A DNA stretch of 64,000 nt from Strongylocentrotus purpuratus (taxonomy: Eukaryota; Echinodermata; Echinoidea; Camarodonta; Strongylocentrotidae): positions 37,728,529-37,792,528 of the forward strand of contig NW_022145607.1 of assembly GCF_000002235.5 (NCBI RefSeq), written 5' to 3'. The position numbers and the translations under genes are program-made. The notes below the pieces were generated by a model. The model searched no databases and was not told where the DNA came from. It saw only the letters and a program-made list of their open reading frames with translations. Below are positions 47,701 through 53,188 of this stretch, piece after piece (within the stretch, counting starts at the first letter, position 1; the number at the start of each line of letters is the position of its first letter).

Positions 47701-49569
47701 TCCACCGTTATGAGCAACAGTGTATGATTTGTATCATATTGCGTGCATGACATTTTACAAAATCTTTTATGAACTTTGGAGAATTTATACTATTATCTGA
47801 ATATTGTATATTCATAAAATTTGATTTTAATATAAATAGTTTATCAAAATTCAAATTTGTCATGATTTAACTGGAAAAATTACTCTATATTAGTGCATCC
47901 ACACAAAAACATATTACTATTAATCTAACTTGGATGCTGGTGTTTATTTACATTTTGATATGTTATGTACATCAATGAAGATGCATGTTTTTTATAACTA
48001 TTTTGGACTGAATAAATGAGATTAAGAATGCTAAAACAACAAATATTAAAACAGAAATCAATTAATCAATCAATGAGTCAAACATTGCTAAATTCTTATC
48101 ATAGTAGGCCTATACATCTTTGATCTATTTGCATTTCCTAGCTTACTGGAACATCACTTCTCCTTTTGTCCTTGTTTTTGTTCTTTTTTATTTCCTCTTC
48201 TTTTTATAGAGAGTTTAGATCAAACATGTGATATTAATGTATTTGTTTGACAGGATTACCTGCTGCGATAGTGCTCATAACTGGTGCTATCTCGAGACAG
48301 AATTACGCCAACTCAGACTAGTAAGTACTGTACTCTCTATTTCATTCTCATCCTATCCAACAAACATTAGTAATAAAGTATGATCAATTATCATTCTTTG
48401 TTGCTCATGTTAGAAGTCGCTGGAATGTTGGAGAATATGTTGTTGTCTAAGTTCTTTTAAGACCACCTGGTTTCATCTCGTGATATTTAGTCACTAATAA
48501 TTTTATTAAAGGAAATTGAGCAGCATAAAATAAAACTCGCCCTCAGCTGCTGCGGTGGCAGAATACTACTCATTTAGATACACACCAAACTTCACTAAAA
48601 ACTACAACAGTTTGAAATTAATATGATTGAATGAAAACAAAGAAAGCCACGGAAATCGAGCTAATCGTCCAAACCAAAACTGTCCGTGAACATTATGTGG
48701 TATGATTTTGCATGTCAATTATATTTATAAGAGAGTTTTGATAATAAAGTGATAACATTTTGTTAGTATAATGAACCATCGATTAAACATCATGACAATT
48801 TTCTTTATCCGGAGATATGGGGTGGTATTCTGATAGCGCGTACTAAGTTAAAAAATAGTAGAATACCACCCCAGATTGTTAATACAAATCAGTATAGCAT
48901 GGAAGAAAGACATATAATCAATATGTTCGTTTTGCACTCATCAGAGTAAACCACACTAATATTATCTGATTTCGGTTACTTTGCCGCAAGACTAAAATCT
49001 CTCGTATCTCTTTATTCACTGTTATTGTTAAATTGTTTGCATTTTCTTTTGTATATTATATTATATTATATTATAAGGATTAATATTTCCCTTTTCAACT
49101 ATACAGCTGTTTTCTTCAGAAATGGCCTCTCGTAGGCGGTCTGCTAATCCCTATGGCAATCATTCTCGCTCATAACGTGATCATCTTCGCTCTCGTTAGA
49201 TGTCTTGTGCGCATCAACCGGCGCCAGGAGATCATGCGCCGTCTCAAAAACGGGATCGGCGTCCTCCTCCTACTTGGTTTGACCTGGCTTGTTGGATATT
49301 ATACCGTGACCGAACAACTCAATCTCGCAGTCCACGTCATCTTCATCCTACTCAACTCTCTCCAAGGATTCTTCATCTTTGTTTTCTACGTTCTCCGACA
49401 ACCTCAAAGCCGTGCGCGCTTGCGGGAACGCTTGGGTTGCTGTTTCCACGATTCACCCTTGACGGTAGGTGCAAATACGATGAGTATGAAACAAATGAGG
49501 ATGACAGGAACAGGGAACCCGGTTAACAAATCTGATATCGATGAACATGTCTATGAGGATGTATCTTAG
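16578..49569 (+). CDS. Adhesion G-protein-coupled receptor (EMI-EGF-EGF-Ig-SEA-HormR-GAIN-7TM), 18 coding exons
   Basis: This is a cell-surface receptor of the adhesion GPCR (LNB-TM7) class. Exons: 16578-16684, 17118-17213, 18238-18308, 24031-24144, 33908-34024, 35093-35347, 36090-36199, 36617-36851, 37798-37911, 38444-38565, 40823-40969, 41765-41950, 42650-43015, 43984-44124, 44648-44772, 45761-46035, 48254-48320, 49107-49569. Every junction has GT/AG and matching phase; the sum is 3111 nt, or 1036 residues plus stop. Rough residue ranges: signal peptide 1-29, EMI 30-91, EGF 92-129 and 130-168, Ig 169-253, SEA-like 254-368, hormone-receptor-like 369-447, GAIN 448-727 with GPS HLT at 719-721, 7TM about 735-1000, short cytoplasmic tail. 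By family knowledge the chain self-cleaves at L720/T721 and the new N-terminus (TNFAVLM) acts as tethered agonist. The ligand is unknown. The start could lie further upstream, because an acceptor-like site precedes the ATG. Confidence 0.9.
16685..18237 (+). other. Receptor introns 1 and 2
   Basis: These flank exon 2. Visible content: a CT microsatellite at about 17337-17388 and AT-rich stretches around 17640-17690 and 18100-18165 (ending AAACAAACAAACAAAC) that look like LINE 3' tails. No gene. Confidence 0.4.
17118..17213 (+). CDS. Receptor exon 2: EMI domain, first half
   Basis: This reads [21 protein letters not shown] then [11 protein letters not shown], with the aromatic-rich pattern and two cysteines of an EMI domain. 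Phase 2 enters and phase 2 leaves (CAG/GTTAG). Confidence 0.82.
18238..18308 (+). CDS. Receptor exon 3: EMI domain, second half
   Basis: This encodes [20 protein letters not shown], the diagnostic RCCPGF...C end of EMI domains, which normally precedes EGF repeats as it does here. It ends in phase 1 with GTAAGT. Confidence 0.88.
18378..18806. mobile_element. GC-rich element with imperfect terminal inverted repeats (intron 3)
   Basis: The left end (GACGCATGGGG ... CAGCGCATTAGAAAT) is mirrored at the right (ATTTTCAATGCGCCGG ... CCCCATGCGTC). The right end reads GTGACCCGGCCTTTA, much like the GGTCACA ends of the 39755-40592 element. The interior is rich in GCATTCG, GAGCACGC and related motifs on both strands. 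Non-coding. Confidence 0.55.
18810..19000 (-). mobile_element. Fragment of the 58539-59405 TIR element family
   Basis: Stretches such as CAGCCTACTAACTTCTTGTC and TGCTTCAGTGCTTCATTGT match, inverted, the interior of the TIR element at 58539-59405 (about 59000-59150). No ends are present. Confidence 0.6.
19070..19815 (+). repeat. Telomere-like minisatellite, ~98 bp unit
   Basis: About seven diverged units each contain GCAATTGGGTTTTAGGTTT, AGGGTTAGTTTTAGAA and GGGGTAGGGATTGGGGTTTA. The repeated GGGTTAG/TTAGGG content is reminiscent of telomeric sequence but too degenerate to be a telomere insertion. Confidence 0.75.
19830..20960 (-). mobile_element. Third L1/Tx1-like LINE relic (C-terminal region)
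   Basis: The minus strand around 20230-20460 reads [29 protein letters not shown] and then [16 protein letters not shown], the pattern of the C-terminal region of L1/Tx1 ORF2. Stops and frame changes are frequent. Bounds are approximate. Confidence 0.55.
21122..22470. repeat. Compound inverted repeat with nested minisatellite copies
   Basis: Two inverted pairs are interlocked. Pair 1: arms about 21122-21200 and 21541-21600 match inverted 21795-21875 and 21735-21795 (for example CCAGATCTCATTCCCCTTGA and its complement). Pair 2: a segment at about 21200-21540, which splits the left arm of pair 1, is the inverted copy of about 22190-22470, which belongs to a GGGTTAGTGTTAGAATGAGG minisatellite (21955-22310). 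This looks like a hairpin element into which an inverted copy of its neighbour was inserted. Confidence 0.65.
22640..23600. repeat. Purine-rich AGAAATACATAAGGAAA repeats
   Basis: Degenerate repeats of AAGAAATACATAAG and AAAGAA type run through the region on the plus strand. The long minus-strand open frames here (Phe/Leu/Ser/Tyr-rich) are products of this composition and are not called as genes. A G run lies at about 23084-23102. Confidence 0.55.
22905..23160 (-). mobile_element. Probable LINE 3' tail (intron 3)
   Basis: On the minus strand the segment ends in a run of ATACC units (plus strand TATGGTATGGTATGG at about 22911-22925), the type of short 3' repeat left by CR1/L2-like LINEs. No coding remains. 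Confidence 0.4.
23700..24000. repeat. CT microsatellite and duplicated AT-rich sequence
   Basis: A TCTCTCTC run lies at about 23741-23765. TAGAGTATAGTATTTTTTTT occurs twice (about 23860 and 23906). TGATTGATTG at about 23974 resembles a LINE tail. This precedes exon 4. Confidence 0.5.
24031..24144 (+). CDS. Receptor exon 4: EGF-like domain 1
   Basis: Six cysteines in EGF spacing: [16 protein letters not shown], then [13 protein letters not shown]. The phase 1-1 exon is a self-contained module, typical for EGF exons. Confidence 0.9.
24338..25472 (+). mobile_element. Unclassified 1.2 kb repeat, tandem copy a (intron 4)
   Basis: It starts with a short hairpin (ACTTGTTTGCAACAAGT) followed by ATAGGTGGGCTG. 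Shared internal landmarks with copies b and c include ATGCTGACGTCATA, alternating CG/CA tracts (CGCGCGCATGCGCGTGTGCG at about 25041) and GATGACGTCATCAGT. The 3' CAGCCCACCT end is missing here; copy b begins directly. No open frame. Confidence 0.75.
25473..26720 (+). mobile_element. Unclassified 1.2 kb repeat, tandem copy b
   Basis: It has the same 5' hairpin (ACTTGTTTGGAACAAGT) and AGGTGGGCTG. It ends with GTACGTTATACAGCCCACCT and an AATAAATAAA spacer, so the terminal AGGTGGGCTG and CAGCCCACCT are inverted relative to each other. Confidence 0.78.
26721..28140 (+). mobile_element. Unclassified 1.2 kb repeat, tandem copy c with multiplied 3' end
   Basis: It has the same structure, but its terminal unit (AATTCTAACGAAATTATAAG, then GTACGTTATACAGCCCACCT) is repeated four times in a row at about 27898-28136, with units of about 58-71 bases. 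This suggests slippage or repeated addition at the 3' end. Confidence 0.78.
28155..28405 (-). mobile_element. tRNA-derived SINE (intron 4)
   Basis: On the minus strand the head contains the B-box-like GCTCGTGGTTCGAGTCCC (28334-28351) and the tail TATAAAGCGC at about 28161-28170. It lies antisense to the receptor gene. Confidence 0.7.
28406..29050. other. Intronic, no recognised feature
   Basis: AT-rich sequence before the LINE at 29107. It may include that element's 5' UTR, but no boundary could be set. Confidence 0.35.
29107..32480 (+). mobile_element. Nearly full-length LINE with PHD-like finger, endonuclease and RT (intron 4)
   Basis: A single long coding unit, broken by a few changes, runs in order. 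First a Cys/His finger (CVRCSKCV ... [14 protein letters not shown] ... WECSRC), PHD-like, at 29107-29280. Then an AP-type endonuclease ([47 protein letters not shown]) to about 30200. Then RT ([57 protein letters not shown]) at 30830-31626 and a C-terminal region to 32192. Visible damage: TAG at 29509, TAG at 30217, a frame change near 30270, TGA at 30472, a stop near 30803 and a frame change near 31610. The 3' UTR ends with AAATAAAAACAACAACAAC at about 32480. CR1/Jockey-group by motifs; quite young. Confidence 0.88.
32481..33739. other. Intronic, no recognised feature
   Basis: AT-rich. No coding, SINE or TIR structure could be supported. Confidence 0.35.
33740..33890 (-). mobile_element. 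tRNA-like SINE head just before exon 5
   Basis: The minus strand reads TGGTAGAGCAGTGATCTC, then GACTGGGTTCCAAGCC, matching A- and B-box patterns of tRNA-derived SINEs. It ends about 18 bases before the exon 5 acceptor. Confidence 0.6.
33908..34024 (+). CDS. Receptor exon 5: EGF-like domain 2
   Basis: [12 protein letters not shown] then [13 protein letters not shown] gives the six EGF cysteines, followed by an NQT glycosylation site. Phase 1-1. Confidence 0.9.
34625..35020. repeat. Dispersed repeat with GGAGGCAT ends (intron 5)
   Basis: It opens with GTAGCCGGAGGCATTATG followed by CCGTCCATCCGTCCGTCTG and closes near GGCGGAGGCATCATTATCGG. This layout is familiar from dispersed repeats in marine invertebrates; the class is unknown. 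It ends about 75 bases before exon 6. Confidence 0.5.
35093..35347 (+). CDS. Receptor exon 6: Ig-like domain
   Basis: This 85-residue domain has the Ig pattern LNCEF ... FDWWRDG ... DQAYYSC, with the two core cysteines, the central tryptophan and the DxAxYxC tyrosine corner. Phase 1-1. Two NxS glycosylation sites (NKS, NGS) are visible. Confidence 0.9.
35575..35876 (-). mobile_element. tRNA-derived SINE (intron 6)
   Basis: The minus-strand head reads TTTTGGTCTAGTGGAAACG (A-box-like) and ATGGTTCGCGGTTCATC (B-box-like); the tail on the plus strand begins with ATAATAATAATAATTAAC. Antisense to the gene. Confidence 0.75.
35970..35994. repeat. G run
   Basis: A G homopolymer interrupted by a single T at about 35979-35992, about 100 bases upstream of exon 7. 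Confidence 0.7.
36090..36199 (+). CDS. Receptor exon 7: SEA-like domain, first part
   Basis: [20 protein letters not shown] then [10 protein letters not shown] matches the opening strand and helix of SEA domains (hydrophobic strand, then D..S..Y..L). It leaves in phase 0. Confidence 0.75.
36617..36851 (+). CDS. Receptor exon 8: SEA-like domain, second part
   Basis: FEAVFEELE continues the helix; [20 protein letters not shown] is the central beta hairpin where SEA domains may self-cleave (usual motif GSVVV, here DGVLV, so cleavage is doubtful). It ends in phase 1. Confidence 0.78.
37258..37675. repeat. Poly-G/poly-C element (intron 8)
   Basis: It begins AGTGGCGTACGCAGG. Three to four diverged units each carry a long G run followed by TTAAGAGGACA or similar and AAATTTCGCAACGACTCAGC. 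It ends in a C run (about 37636-37653) and GCGCCTG. Related elements occur at 43195-43520 and 50220-50775. Confidence 0.6.
37798..37911 (+). CDS. Receptor exon 9: hormone-receptor-like domain, first part
   Basis: [13 protein letters not shown] then ECPWF shows the Cys/Trp pattern found between the stalk modules and the GAIN domain of many adhesion GPCRs. Phase 1-1. Domain naming is tentative. Confidence 0.75.
38160..38385 (-). mobile_element. tRNA-derived SINE (intron 9)
   Basis: The minus strand starts GTCGGGGTATGGTGGTTCG (A-box-like) with GAGGGTTCGAATCCCAGTCC (B box, near-canonical). It ends upstream of exon 10 by about 60 bases. Confidence 0.8.
38444..38565 (+). CDS. Receptor exon 10: hormone-receptor-like domain, end
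   Basis: [20 protein letters not shown] then C completes the Cys-rich module; LLIYLRE begins the GAIN region. It ends in phase 0. Confidence 0.78.
39755..40592. mobile_element. CGTACG-rich foldback element (intron 10)
   Basis: The ends are inverted repeats: AAAGCCCCGGTCACAAA at the left and TTTGTGACCGTGGCTTAA at the right. The interior is packed with TTCGTACGA, TACGAAC and CGTAAGA motifs on both strands, so it can fold extensively. No open frame of interest. A non-autonomous DNA transposon of unknown superfamily. Confidence 0.7.
40823..40969 (+). CDS. Receptor exon 11: GAIN subdomain A
   Basis: [20 protein letters not shown] is a typical amphipathic helix of the GAIN A subdomain. Phase 0-0, 49 codons. 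NLT and NIT are candidate glycosylation sites. Confidence 0.82.
41080..41376 (-). mobile_element. tRNA-derived SINE (intron 11)
   Basis: The minus strand begins GGTGCTGTAGTCTAGTGG (A box) with AAGGTTCAGGATTCGAAACC (B-box region). The plus-strand tail side shows GGCGCTTATAG. An ATT/ATC-rich microsatellite follows (41385-41755). Confidence 0.75.
41385..41755. repeat. ATT/ATC trinucleotide-rich microsatellite
   Basis: Imperfect ATT and TTA units run for about 300 bases and end in ATCATCATC units about 20 bases before exon 12. Confidence 0.7.
41765..41950 (+). CDS. Receptor exon 12: GAIN subdomain A/B
   Basis: [18 protein letters not shown] and the rest form helices that continue the GAIN fold. 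Phase 0-0, 62 codons. Confidence 0.82.
42185..42500 (-). mobile_element. tRNA-derived SINE (intron 12)
   Basis: The minus strand has GAGTGGTTTAAAAACCTTGG, then GTCGTGGGTTAGATCCCCG as A- and B-box regions. It shares the internal CATTAGTGCTGC and TTAATGTCTTG blocks with the other SINEs in the window. Confidence 0.7.
42530..42600 (+). mobile_element. tRNA-derived SINE head, plus strand (intron 12)
   Basis: GTCGTGGTGTAGTGGTTCAT (A box) and AAGGGTTCGATTCCCAGCC (B box) are both clear. Only the head is present, and it ends about 50 bases before exon 13. Confidence 0.72.
42650..43015 (+). CDS. Receptor exon 13: GAIN subdomain B
   Basis: 122 codons, phase 0-0. Beta-strand-rich sequence includes [14 protein letters not shown] and, near the end, [11 protein letters not shown], the strand that precedes the GPS in this family (usual form VxxxLxH). 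Confidence 0.88.
43195..43520. repeat. Poly-G element (intron 13)
   Basis: Units of G runs plus GACTCAGCCAGTCGGTGAATA-like sequence (for example TCAGCCGGTCGGTGAATAAG at about 43292) match those at 37258-37675. Five long G runs lie within 320 bases. Confidence 0.6.
43984..44124 (+). CDS. Receptor exon 14: GPS motif and tethered agonist
   Basis: [11 protein letters not shown] ... [13 protein letters not shown] contains the GPS tryptophans, four cysteines and the HL/T cleavage tripeptide. TNFAVLM matches the Stachel tethered-agonist pattern. All residues needed for autoproteolysis are present. Phase 0-0. Confidence 0.95.
44130..44250. repeat. AAT/AAC/GAT-rich microsatellite after the GPS exon
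   Basis: Imperfect trinucleotide-like repeats start just past the exon 14 donor. They stay open in the GPS frame for about 40 codons (Asn/Asp-rich) before a stop. Confidence 0.65.
44648..44772 (+). CDS. Receptor exon 15: linker and TM1
   Basis: DVSGIPRR then [20 protein letters not shown] is transmembrane helix 1 (the family pattern is xISYxGCxxSxxxLxxT). Phase 0-2. Confidence 0.92.
45761..46035 (+). CDS. Receptor exon 16: TM2, TM3 and start of TM4
   Basis: [20 protein letters not shown] is TM2. [20 protein letters not shown] with VEGINMF is TM3, including the disulfide cysteine and the WMxVEG box. The loop after NMF reads [11 protein letters not shown] and is three residues shorter than in the paralogue at 62855-63138. 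Confidence 0.93.
46788..47722. mobile_element. Long-hairpin TIR transposon, 935 bp (intron 16)
   Basis: Almost the whole element is one inverted repeat: arms of about 445 bases (46788 to about 47230, and about 47278 to 47722) around a 45-base loop. The ends are CACTGTTGCTCATAACGGTG and its complement, flanked by TA on both sides (46786-46787 and 47723-47724), as for Tc1/mariner-type insertion. The arms are nearly identical, so either the copy is young or the arms are corrected. No transposase. The paralogous intron at 62432-62854 lacks it, so it inserted after the receptor duplication, or was lost there. Confidence 0.85.
48254..48320 (+). CDS. Receptor exon 17: TM4
   Basis: [13 protein letters not shown] forms TM4, followed by the start of extracellular loop 2. 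67 nt, phase 1-2. Confidence 0.9.
49107..49569 (+). CDS. Receptor exon 18: ECL2 cysteine, TM5-TM7, tail and stop
   Basis: CFLQKWPL carries the ECL2 cysteine and tryptophan. [20 protein letters not shown] is TM5, [17 protein letters not shown] is TM6 (with the family LGLTW box) and [20 protein letters not shown] is TM7 (with the [10 protein letters not shown] box). ICL3 is only about [15 protein letters not shown], some 13 residues shorter than in the paralogue. TAG at 49567-49569. Confidence 0.95.
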
Positions 49570-51125
49570 TAATGCATTACCCTGCATACCTTAACTCACA
49601 TTTCCTTTCAATATTCAATTTTGGTATAGGCCCACTGATTTGTAAAACTCTGAGTCTAGTCAACAATAATCATTTGCTTTATATAATGTACAATAGTTTA
49701 AATCACTTTGGCACATTTTTTAAAACTATTTTTTTTTTTTAAAGTTGTGTATATATTTTTTTGTTTAAAACTGACTCAACAAAACTTTAGGTATTGAAAT
49801 TCGCTGATATTATATCCGAAGCTCCAAAATGCAAATTATGAAATGCTATAATTAGATATTTCAAACGGTTTTCATTTTAAACCAAAGGAAAATCTAGGTG
49901 TAGTGCAAACATTATCGTACTTGTAGTGATATGCAAAATTGAAATACTTATCTTGTTTGTACATAGTGGATATTTAGAATATGTAGCCCTTTTTTTCGTT
50001 GATTCATATCTTCTGGTCATGTTATTTTGTTTCCCAAAATGTAAATCAAATATTTGGAATAGAAAATTTCTGTCTTTCATTTTATGTCCTTATATTTGTT
50101 AACCTAAAAGTGGATGTTTACTTTCGCTTACTCAAATGTATCCTATTTCTATATTCATATGGCATTTCCCGTCATTAGTTGTCATCTTTAATGTGTGTTT
50201 CATACGCATGATTATCAATGCAGGGGGGGGGGGGGGGTAAGAGTACGGTTTTTAATTTTTTTTTTTTGGTCACGAAATTTGTAAATTTGACATTTCGCTC
50301 CGTGGGGGGGGGGGGGGAGGGGGGTAAGGTCACCTTTTTAGGTCAGCCATTGGCAATTATTTTTTTTTTTTAAATAAAATTAAAAAAATATAATTTTTCT
50401 TAAGGGCGGGGGGGGGGGCACGCCCCTGTTTTCCAGTATATTTTGGGCGAATTTAGGGCTGATTTTAACATTTGTTTTTTGGCCGGGGGGGGGGGGAACG
50501 CGCACCATGTGCACGAAATTTGTAAATTTGACATTTCGCTCCGTTGGGGGGGGGGGGGAGGAGGGGGGGGGGGGGTAAGGTCACCTTTTTAGGTCAGCCA
50601 TTGGCAATTATTTTTTTGTTTTAAATAAAAAATTGAAAAATATAATTGTTCATAAGGGCGGGGGGGGGGGGCACGCACCTGTTTTCCAGTATATTTTGGG
50701 CGAATTTAAGGCTGATTTTAACATTTGTTTTTGGCCGGGGGGGCACGTGCACCCTGTGCCCCCGCCCCCTGGATCCGCCACTAACTTTATATCATTCAGT
50801 TTACGCAGAGTACTTTTAATCATTGATTGATGCATCGTTCGTGCTACTGAGTGTAAATAGGCATACATGTGTATATGTGAGGAGGAACCCTTTATTTCAT
50901 TTTATATTCGTCTTAGTGCTTAGTCTCATGTTATCCCTTATATTCTAAAGAGTAAGTTTGAAGAAAAAAAATCATCAAAATCCGAACAACAGCAGTGTGA
51001 TTTCCAAAAAAGGCGACTGTGTCATTTTGACGTAACATAATAGAAAGGTCTGCGCACTCATTTATTTTAGATTAAGTTGTAAAATTTGGATGCGAAAGAT
51101 AGCATGTCTAGAGTTGTGAATAAAA
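49570..51125 (+). other. Probable 3' UTR and downstream sequence of receptor 1
   Basis: AT-rich sequence conserved in inverted form beyond receptor 2 (49900-50210 with about 59690-59950; 50880-51180 with about 57370-57630). A candidate AATAAA lies at 51119-51124 and its mirror at 57391-57396, though a nearer poly-A site is possible. Confidence 0.4.
50220..50775. repeat. Tandem poly-G element, ~245 bp unit
   Basis: Two units share GAAATTTGTAAATTTGACA, TTTCGCTCCGT, a long G run, AAGGTCACCTTTTTAGGTCA and TTTTCCAGTATATTTTGGGC. The right end, CCCCCTGGATCCGCCACT, resembles the AGTGGCG ends of the other poly-G elements. Confidence 0.7.
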
Positions 51126-51289
51126 TTTGGACTTTTCTCACTATGTTTTAATCGTTTTATTTCTATTTATTTGTATATTATATGATGTTTTGCTTTGTTT
51201 TTGTGCATGAATATGTTGATTTTAATCGAGACGATAAAACTGTCTAAGTGTTTTCTTTTCAATTCTCAATAAATTTCACCATCAACATC

Positions 51290-51560
51290 TGGCAGGTTAC
51301 CCTTTTCCTTTAAAAAATCCCCCTCTCCTTTATAATAAGTGACCCTGTTCCAGTCTCCTTTTCACTCCTGATAATTTGCCCTTTTTTATACTTTGACTTG
51401 TTCCCCTTTTTCTTTTTACTAACTGCACTTTTTACTTCTAAGTGCCCTTTTCCCTTGTAATAAGAGACCCTTTTTCTTAAATGTCACTTTTCACCTCTGT
51501 TAAGTGCTTTTTTATTTTGACACTTGCCTCTTTTCCTTTTAAATAAGTAATATACATTAC
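51290..51560 (+). repeat. AAGTGCCCTTTT-type degenerate repeats, block 1
   Basis: About nine diverged units of 25-30 bases each contain AAGTG(A/C)CC and CTTTT. Related blocks: 56830-57060 (inverted) and 60430-60745. Confidence 0.65.
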
Positions 51561-51989
51561 TTCATACATAGTATGTCCTCGGAAGGAAGATTATCTAGAG
51601 GGGCAGCTACATTATGACCTTTGACATTCCATAAGTTTTGCATAAGATGCATCTATTTATTGGATTTTTTTCCAATTTGAACGACGATTTTGGAGGGTCA
51701 TTGTTTATGCAGGAGCAACGACTTAAAAATACGCCAATTACTGTTTGTTGATTGGCCATCAACAAAAAATTTCATGCAAAAAAAAAAAATTCATTCCCAG
51801 AACTCCCTACGATTTGAGCACGAAATAAAGAAAAATGGCGGCTGTATTAACTGCAACTTTTAATTTTTTCCATTAAAAACAATGGACCAGCTTTTTCTTT
51901 CAAGTGAATTTCTGTTCTAATAGAATTTGGTAAAGTAAATCTCAGTGAAGCAGAAAATCTTCAGGCGACCATCAACATCGACATAGGCG

Positions 51990-52560
51990 CCGGAAGTAGG
52001 GGGGGGGGGGGCAAAACGCATTTCGCCCCCCCCCCAAAAAAAAAACAGTAAAGGAGTAAACATGGTTTGTATTTTTAATTCAAAAGAATGTAACAATAAT
52101 AAAAACCTGAATTAAATCACAAAAGGAAAGTTCACAGTAATTAAGTTTCATAAAATTGCGCATGCCACCTATACGGTATTTTAAATGGAGGTCTCTATAA
52201 TAGCGATACGCGCATATCGTGGACATATTGTGCGAGAATGGGAAAGCGTGTCCGTTTTTTTGTTATAGGGGTGAGAAGACATGATCCCCTGAACGCTGGC
52301 GTACTTATGGGGGGGGGGGGTAATGTATTTCTTATACGAAACAAGTGATTTACAAATGTTGATGTTGTGACATGATTTTCCGGTATTTTTTCTTCATTTT
52401 TGTTGTAAGTCATACTTTTTATGCGTATTGCGTTTGTTGGAAAATAAGAAATTCCAACATTACAGTCAGGCGAAATACGCTCATTTAGAAGCCTTTTTGT
52501 TATGGTCTGCAAAGTGGCTGGGCTCGAGCCCCCCCCCCCCTCCTTTTTGAAAAAGTATGT
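51990..52560. other. Spacer with G and C runs
   Basis: G runs at about 51998-52009 and 52310-52320, C runs at about 52026-52036 and 52530-52541, with GGCGCCGG and CTGGCGTACTTATGG edges like those of the poly-G elements. No gene. Confidence 0.4.
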
Positions 52561-52631
52561 AAAAGAGAAAAAGAAAGAAAGACGGAAAAAAAAAATAGTG
52601 ACCTGCCAATGTCACAAATAAGGTATAAAAA

Positions 52632-53055
52632 ATGCTCATCTGACCGTAATTAAATGCCTAAAACCCCGAGCTTCCAGGTGCTCTGCCTCCTGGACCCCAA
52701 CAAGGGCTCTAAGGCGGGCCCTTGGATGCTCATCTGACCGTAATTAAATACCTAAAACCCTCGAGCTTCCGGGGGCTCTGCCCCCTGGACCCCACCAAGG
52801 GCCTTAAGGCGGGCCCCTGGATGCTCATCTGACCATAATTAAATACCTAAAACCCCTGAGCTTCCGGGGGCTCTGCCCCCTGGACCCCACCAAGGGCCCT
52901 AAGGCGGGCCCCTGGATGCTCATCTGACCGTAATTAAATACCTAAAACCACTGAGCTTCCGGGGGCCCTGCCCCTGGACCACACCAAGGGCCCTTAGACG
53001 GCCCCTGGATGCTCATCTGACCGTAGTTGAATATTAAAACCTCTGAGCTTCTGGT
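52632..53055 (-). repeat. Minisatellite, ~107 bp unit, related to the Helitron internal repeats
   Basis: About four units carry ATGCTCATCTGACCGTAATT, AAATACCTAAAACC, GAGCTTCCGGGGGCTC and TGGACCCCACCAAGGG. Read on the minus strand, the GGTCAGATGAGCAT and GAGCTCGGGGG-like parts match the repeats inside the Helitrons (about 1040-1135 and 4950-5046). Each unit can form hairpins. Confidence 0.68.
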
Positions 53056-53188
53056 GGCTCTTCCCCCCCCCCTATATCACTTTGGAGGCGATCTGGATGT
53101 AGCTATCTTTCCGAAGCTGAGGATAGATAGCGTATAGGCCTACAAATTGTATATTCAGATCGCCTAGGAAGTGATAGGCCTACTGATA

